A DNA stretch of 64,000 nucleotides from Ascidia mentula (taxonomy: Eukaryota; Chordata; Ascidiacea; Phlebobranchia; Ascidiidae): positions 16,182,001 to 16,246,000 of the forward strand of contig OX387198.1 in assembly GCA_947561715.1 (NCBI GenBank), written 5' to 3'. The translations under genes were made by a program, and so were the position numbers. The notes beneath the pieces were generated by a model. That model saw only the letters and a list, made by a program, of their open reading frames with translations, made no database searches and was not told the origin of the DNA. Shown piece after piece: positions 57,460 through 64,000 of this stretch. Within the stretch, counting starts at the first letter, position 1. Every line of letters starts with the position of its first letter.

Positions 57460-57620
57460 GTACACGAGTATCTTCTGCATATTCACTGTCTGTAAATGAA
57501 ATAATGTGGGAGACGAAAAAATGCATGTCTTGAGACGCCCAGAAAAATATGTTGCATTCTTACCAAAATAGGGGGAATTTAACACACCGTGTCATACTTC
57601 ATAATAGCTTTTTACTTCAA

Positions 57621-57932
57621 AAGGTTCACAGGCCAAGGCATTGCAGCCAATGCTGGATCAGTCACTTTTCCCGACAAATAGAAGCGAAATCTAAAAAATC
57701 AAGCCACGGAGAGGGTTAAACTCAAGACCCTGGGCAAATCAGGCCAAACGCTCTACCAATTAAGCTACGAAAGCTAAGTTATTTTACGTGGTATATTGTG
57801 GCCAAGGTACACTGGTGCGCAAGCGCACAACTTGCCTGGCGATCTTCACATACGTAGGAGATCTCCACCACCGTAACCAGACAACGCAGAAGTGATACAT
57901 TTCGCATAGCAAGGCACAATCGCCGCACAGCG
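57621..57932 (-). mobile_element. tRNA-derived SINE, fuller copy
   Basis: Duplicate of 19611-19822 that retains the part deleted there, including the section with GGTACACTGGTGCGCAAGCG also present at 5550-5570. Confidence 0.78.
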
Positions 57933-58344
57933 CAGGCCCTTTATATTTGTACTTTTAATTTAGTTTTGCGAATAAACTGAGTTGAATTTGTGTAAGTGTA
58001 ATCAACATATCAATCACAAGGCACAAATATGATACTTTCATTAAGTTTTTGCGCAAAGCAACAAAAAACAACGAAAAAGCAAATTACTCTCATCGCTTAA
58101 ATAAACGAAATGTAAAATTCTATGGACATTGCTATTCGAGTCAGAGGTAGGTCATTATTATATTATGCCTTGCATACCCAACCGTAATAAGTTGCACACA
58201 TTTGCTGATAGTTTGTGGTATGTTGACATTGAGTAAAGTGCAAATATAAATTATTATCACAAAATGACATTTCAGAAAAAACATTAAAAAGCAAAAAAAC
58301 AGTTTAGTATTTGTGCATGCATTACTGCGCAACATAATCAGACA

Positions 58345-58427
58345 CAAAGTCGTCTGATAGTCACACCAGCTGCACTGATGAGATCTTTTAGGTCGAAACA
58401 GTGGCCATCTGTCTGCAGCTTACACAA
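58345..58427 (+). mobile_element. Minimal hammerhead insertion, duplicate of 20227
   Basis: Same insertion as at 20227-20307, carried by the segmental duplication. The right target copy has decayed (ACAATCAACACG). Confidence 0.8.
58369..58419 (+). ncRNA. Type I hammerhead ribozyme
   Basis: Same sequence as 20250-20300, all core bases intact. Bond after C58413. Confidence 0.88.
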
Positions 58428-58522
58428 CAATCAACACGATTGATAATTTCCTGTCCAACATAGCAGCAACGATTGAGGGCAAACAGAACATCAAACTGTG
58501 TAAAAAGAGTTCACTCTCGACT

Positions 58523-59512
58523 GTTTTCACACATTAAAACCACATTTACCAACAACATTTTGGGACTCCCATGGGCTCTATGTCGATGACATGTACGTCA
58601 TCATAGCGAAAGACGAGGTCGCAGGGTTTCATAATCATGTCGAACAGTATCGAAACCACAATTAAGTTTACCCGAAAAACGCAACAAGACCAGATCATTC
58701 TTGGACGTAAATGTCACTGCACAACCAGACGGGAAATTCACCACCTCAATTTTTTCAAGCCTGCACACACAAACCGCTACCTACAATACACCTCACAACA
58801 TCCGAAACATCAAAAACTCATTGTAACAAAACCTTATATAACAGAACGATTACACATAATGGCGATCCACACACTCGGAGGGCTGAACGCAAACACATTC
58901 GGAACGTCTTAAAACTAAACAAGTTCCACACTAACCTAAATCTCACACCCCACATACACAACAAACATACACAGTACTTTAGAAAACATGTTTCCCAAAC
59001 CAAAAGACTGTAATTCCATGCTTCAAATTACCGGTGTGGTTCACTTAATACCTTGACTTGATTGCAACACAGTTTACATTGGCCAGACTAAACGTAATTT
59101 GACGTCTCGTATTAAGCAGCCGCAGGCAATATGGAACCCAATAAATCTGATCTATGTGCCCACATGCTTGACACCGACCACCGTATCAATTGGAAGGGGA
59201 CAAAAGAATTGAAACAAGAAACAATTCTGGCGAAACGGTTGGTCGTGGAAAATTATTTTATTAATTCGCTTCCAGATATGTTGAATCGTTTTAATAGAAA
59301 ATTACTTTCGCCCGTGTTTCGCAATTTTGCCTGTAACCATTCTTGACTCTTGTTTCCCATGTTTGGCCGTTTGACCCGTGATTGATGTTGTCCTGCTGTG
59401 TTTTAGCTGTTGCGCCCCTATGTACTTTTTCGTCGCTAAATTACTTGCCCTTGGGTTTGCTACAGTGTTTGTTTTATTCTCTGAAGAAGTCTAGTCGTTG
59501 GTACAGGCGAAA
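58523..59512 (+). mobile_element. Penelope-like element, duplicate of 20403
   Basis: Near-identical to 20403-21392, with the same truncation point, YVDD motif and frame breaks. The GIY-YIG-side open segment is 59131-59346. Confidence 0.85.
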
Positions 59513-59743
59513 TCCGCACATATTTTCATGGCGCTTTCCACGCTAAACTTTCACATGGTAGCGCAACCAATTATTTTTCAGTGTTAACGAAATGTGTATG
59601 AGTGACAAATAAGGATTTTTCAACTAAAAAACGTTGGTCAATGTTTTGCTTATGGCGTAACACATTGGGCTCGCCTGTATGAGTGCTGATGGATTAACAA
59701 TTTCCTTGCAAGCAAAGTTTATTTTACAACCCATGCAAAAGCG

Positions 59744-59751
59744 TGACGTCA
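59744..59751. promoter_or_regulatory. TGACGTCA palindrome upstream of zinc-finger gene 9
   Basis: Duplicate of 21624-21631. Confidence 0.55.
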
Positions 59752-60636
59752 CATCTTACAATTACCTTTTACTTCAATGACATTTCAATGTCGTTTACCT
59801 ACAATAAAAAAATTAAATATATGACATCTTCCCCACAATCACAGTATATTCCATACCTGACTATTGTGGTATTCTGGCTTACATACAAATGACTTTCCCG
59901 GCATCGCTCACGAAAAACTTTCAACTCATACAGTTTTCGAGTGAACTTATAATTTTGTTTTGTGGATAAACTGAGCCGAATTTGTGTAAGTGTAATGAAT
60001 ATATCAATCACAAGGCAATAAATATGAAAATATGATACTTATCAAAGTTGTTTTGTTTCCTATTTGTTTGTGTGACGTTTTTGCGCAAAACAACAAAAAA
60101 CAACGAAGACACAAATTACTGTCATCGCTTACAAGTGAAATGAAATATTAAACAGCAAAAAACAGTTTGATGTTTGTCCATGCATTACTGCACAACATAA
60201 TCAGACACGATTGATAATTTCCTGTCCAGCATAGCTGCAACGATTGTGGGCAAACAGAACGTCAAACTGTGTGAAAAGAGTTCACTCAACTGCGTGAACG
60301 AAAGGAAATCAGCTGTAAGTATCAAACTTGTTGAACAGAAAATAATTTACTTAGGCAACACAGAATTTCTGAAAACCACCTATAAATATTTTCAATTTGC
60401 GAGATATGTGAGATTAATCTACATTTAACTGCGTGTTATATAGTTTTGTGCACAAACAACAACAGTTATTGCAGTTTTGTACAGAAAAGAAGACCAACCG
60501 TTTAAAAAACTTAGATGTTATTGTGGTTTCTGAAACAAGAAAGACAGACAAAACAATAAACTAAAAAGAAACCCCCAAAAAGCAGCAGAATATTCATACA
60601 GGGTTTGTGTATAGTTGTTGCGCCAAACAGGTAGTC

Positions 60637-61200
60637 ATGAAATGTGATCAAGACGAAAGAGTACGGACACAAAGAGGAGAAAAACATTTCAAATGCACAA
60701 TTTGCAAAAAATGTTTTAAAACTGCTACGGAAGTCAAAATCCACGTACGATCACATACTGGAGAGAAACCTTACAAGTGCACGATTTGTTCAAGAGAATT
60801 TAGCATTGCAGCCAACCGAAAGAGGCATGAACGAATTCACAATGGAGAGAAGTCGTTTCGGTGCGATGTTTGCGAAAAATGTTTCAGAACTTCTACGGAT
60901 GTCAAAATCCACAGACGAACTCATACTGGAGAAAAACCCTACAAGTGCACAATTTGCGAAAAACTATTCACTCAAAAAGGACATCTAGGAGTTCATCTCC
61001 AAATTCATACTGGAAAAAAGCCTTTTCGTTGCGATATTTGCGAAAAATGTTTTAGAACAAAGTTTGAGGTCAAAATCCATGCACGATCACATACTGGAGA
61101 GAAACCATACAAGTGCACAATTTGTTCAAGAGGATTTAGCAATGTAAGCAATCGAAACAGGCATCTCCTTATTCACACTAAGAAGAAGTCGTTGAAATAA
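60637..61200 (+). CDS. C2H2 zinc-finger protein 9 (6 fingers)
   Basis: 187 aa, six fingers, differing from gene 1 (22517-23080) by a linker change (HTGKKPF for HTGEKPF) and a few silent changes. The putative 5' intron is 60315-60601. The reading frame is intact, so two almost identical six-finger genes are maintained 38 kb apart. Confidence 0.86.
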   Translation: MKCDQDERVRTQRGEKHFKCTICKKCFKTATEVKIHVRSHTGEKPYKCTICSREFSIAANRKRHERIHNGEKSFRCDVCEKCFRTSTDVKIHRRTHTGEKPYKCTICEKLFTQKGHLGVHLQIHTGKKPFRCDICEKCFRTKFEVKIHARSHTGEKPYKCTICSRGFSNVSNRNRHLLIHTKKKSLK

Positions 61201-62281
61201 ATTAAATTGTCGGGAATCCTGAAGATCGATCGAACAAGCAAATTTGAAGCAATGCAGTCGTCTCCATTACATAAATAAGTTGTGTAAAATTCTGTAAAAG
61301 TGTATGTTTTAATGTTGCTTTAAGAACTCTTGTTTTGTTTTCACCATGTTACGTACTGGAACATTCATAGACTTCAGTTCGTGTCGCTCACTGATACGTC
61401 AGGGCACGATTTTAAGTGTACCGCGGTATGCACAAGACAATATATTATTTCATTCTTCTGAAAAATTTGTCATCGTCACCGTTGGATAACTTGTTACGAT
61501 CCAAGTTGTTTAACAGATTAACCCGCTGTAAATTAATTTAGTTTAAGGACGAAATGTTTTTTGAAAACCACGCTCTTATTGTAACGAGTGCCAGTTTCAA
61601 TGCTTTAACTCACAAATATTGAAGTCACGTGCAAGATATTGTTCGGAGTAGTTTTCCTAGTGTTTTGTAGGCTTTTATGACAAAAATTATGAAGTTTTGT
61701 TTTACTTGTAATATCTTGGTGTTTGTAGATTTAAAGTTTTGCTATACTGGTGTAGATGTTAAATGTTATCCCCTTAGCAGGAAATGTATAATCTGTTAGG
61801 AACAGTGTTACGTGAAATCAATTCGTCATCTACGTAATATAGAATGCAGCAGTATCTCTGTTTGCAGGTCACTATAAACGTATCACTTTACATGACGCGG
61901 TAATCTGGTCTGGTAATTTGAGCCAAAACTTAATCAGTCTCTGTCGAATTTGGATCAAATGGCGGATTAAGTTTCAATTTGCGATGTGCAGTGTAGCCGA
62001 GCAAGATGTTGTTCTACTGTGTTTTGATTCATTTTAGAGCACTTAGAGGCAAAATAGGATGTCACACAAATGAAACAATTGAATCTCCAGTAAAAAAAGT
62101 TCAGTTGTGCTGGCGAAGCTTCAAACTTAGCTGACCAGCCAAGTAGAAGCAAGCGGTGACAAGGAATTGCAGATAAGTTAATGCCTAAAGTGTATTTGTT
62201 TTAGCCAAAGGTATGTTGTATGTATTTTTTTATAAGTTGTCAGCATTTTTCGCAGTAGGAACATGGTTTAAATGTACATTT

Positions 62282-62430
62282 TTATACAGGGTTTGTGCTT
62301 GTACAGGATCCAGACAAGCCACCGGCGAGGGCAATGGTTAGACAACTCAGTATGTTTATAATATGCGATAATTGAAGTGTTTTCTTGAAAAGAAATTGAG
62401 CATCAGCTTCAATGTGAATCCACATAAAAA
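62282..62430 (-). pseudogene. SLC2-type exon remnant, duplicate of 24162
   Basis: Same relic as 24162-24310, carried by the segmental duplication. Confidence 0.7.
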
Positions 62431-62722
62431 GGCACAGACAAGCATTATTGAACCGGACTTTTTCTGGCATTGGCACTCCGTTGCGATACAAATTGATGTC
62501 TATAATACAAATTGCCTGATTAACCAATTATTTTTTGTTTTTCATGCAATCATATTGCTCCATAATTACGAAAGTGTTCAAACTCAAATGGTTGTATATT
62601 GACTGATGAGATTTGATTCCTATTTTTGTTTTACAGGTTGATATATTAAAGCACAGAAAACTTCGGTAGGTTTTTCCCTGTGACGCTCAAAAACGTAACA
62701 AACTCTATTCCAACAAGAATAT

Positions 62723-64000
62723 TACTATGTTTCCATGTCGCGATTTGGCTTAGCCCAAAATGTTTGGTCCATGTTTTACGTTTTGGTCCTAAAACGGGTC
62801 GTGTTTCCATGTCGCGTACGCATTCAAGCGTAACAATTTTTCGCCCTTCACTGATCGTGTCGCGGGGTTTTTGAAAGTGCGAAAACCTGACAAATCGTCT
62901 CTATCGGACGCTTGTGTCTCAAAAAAGTTGAATTCGAACTGTGTGGCAGTTGTTTTAGTGTCTTTCCGCACTTTTAATTTTTTTTTTTCCAGTTGTGTGC
63001 ATAGTACAATAACCATGGTTCAACCTTGAAAACAGATTGGCAAAGTTCTTCCAAACAACACAAGAGGTTTGTTTAACTTGACTTTTATTACTAATAATGA
63101 AAAAAACAACCACTGTCAATCTTACAGATATTTGAGAATCACTGGAGAGAGATGATTACTGCCATACAAGTGCAAAACTGGACAAAATTATGAATGTTTT
63201 ACATTGTCCTTTACTTGTTGAATGAGCAAAGCTTTATTGCAAAAAAAAATAAACAAAATGGTCAGAACATGTTGTCACAGTCCTTGCTTGTCGGGCCACA
63301 ACTTCTAATCCTGGTTCTTTTTTAAGAGTATTTGTGCATCTTCACAAGGGTAATGGAAATGTAGCATGTTCAACAATTTAAATGAACTTTGACTTCCAGA
63401 ACTATTTTCTTGCATAACTCATTAATAAGTGTATTTCAACAACAGTTGGTCATTGTTCTAGCTGTGGATCTGGGAAAATGACACAAAAAAATCATTCTAT
63501 GTGTTTTATCTCTAAAGCTATTAAGTACCTAATCTGATGCAGTTATCTAGAATGTGGAAAAGCTATTGTGTTCACCAATTTGTAATACCATATATTGCAT
63601 GAACATGCAAAAACTTTTATATGGTTATCAATGCATCCACAGCACTCTTGTCCACTTTCTAAGTTAAATTTATGCACAAAACTTACCATCAAAATGTTAC
63701 ATTTAAAACTGCAGTTTAACATAACATCCATGCATAAAAGGATGAGAAAGGCCTATATAATCCACTTGCAAAGTAATAAAACGCCCCTTGCTACCCATCA
63801 AAAAAGAAATATATTCACAATAAAAGCGATTAACGGAGGCTGTAAGTGACTGAGGACATTCATTTAAACACCGTGCAAAACGCGCGTTAAATTAATCGAA
63901 AAAGCTGCTGTTTACTGCGCAAAAAACTACTAAACCCTGCAGCAGTCATTACATGGCCGAAAAATTACTTGGCCAAAGTCAGTTAAGGACCACCTATTTT
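62723..64000. other. Right flank, no gene recognised
   Basis: The duplication ends near 62722. Beyond it there is AT-rich single-copy-looking sequence with no supported exon, RNA gene or element. A short inexact repeat (CATGTCGCGATTTGG / CATGTCGCGTACG) occurs at 62733-62820. Confidence 0.45.

Larger units (their letters stand above)
55923..62722. repeat. Segmental duplication, copy 2 (partner 15841-24603)
   Basis: Same order and orientation as copy 1, with the stretch equivalent to 17437-19581 missing at the junction near 57595. Confidence 0.85.

Overview
The window is animal nuclear DNA. It has multi-exon genes with GT-AG introns, a nine-exon CYP2-type cytochrome P450, secreted Reeler and MAM proteins, an expanded C2H2 zinc-finger family, tRNA-derived SINEs, LINEs and Penelope-like elements, and is AT-rich. 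The P450 exon layout matches the vertebrate CYP2 pattern, so an invertebrate deuterostome is likely. A tunicate such as Ciona is my guess, an inference and not a demonstration.

Layout. 0.26-0.57 kb is a minisatellite. 1.69-4.44 kb is an intact CYP2-like gene (nine exons, 485 aa), followed by a remnant of a duplicated last exon. 5.2-6.56 kb is a LINE reverse-transcriptase fragment that has received two nested insertions: a tRNA-derived SINE, and a dimeric element carrying hammerhead ribozymes. 6.6-12.9 kb holds four minus-strand tRNA-Ile genes or derivatives within local duplications. A MAM-domain gene (10.1-11.7 kb) and a larger Reeler + Pro/Thr linker + MAM gene (14.1-17.7 kb) follow.

From about 19 kb to the end the window is a mosaic of recent segmental duplications built around nine plus-strand C2H2 zinc-finger genes or pseudogenes and one short remnant. 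Most have the same upstream module: a TGACGTCA palindrome, then a short 5' exon, a roughly 230-300 bp intron, and a single coding exon. Between them lie broken Penelope-like elements (RT and GIY-YIG parts), two complementary broken copies of a minus-strand SLC2-type sugar-transporter gene, fold-back elements, and a 2.07 kb non-autonomous DNA transposon. A 2,902-bp tandem duplication at 48.7-54.5 kb, made by unequal crossover inside finger-coding DNA, created a chimeric zinc-finger gene. The block 15.8-24.6 kb is repeated at 55.9-62.7 kb with a 2.1 kb deletion that leaves a two-exon MAM pseudogene.

The strongest unusual signal is a family of small retroelements carrying type I hammerhead ribozymes. 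I see two core-intact ribozymes spaced exactly 284 nt apart at 5.97-6.30 kb inside an insertion with a 16-bp target-site duplication, a palindromic insertion at 12.9-13.06 kb whose empty site survives in a paralogous segment, a 178-bp insertion at 9.6-9.8 kb with a mutated core, and a minimal insertion of about 81 bp carried in the 5' region of four zinc-finger units. These look like metazoan retrozymes that would make small circular RNAs. The Penelope-like RT fragments in the same window are a plausible but unproven relative of their mobilising enzyme.
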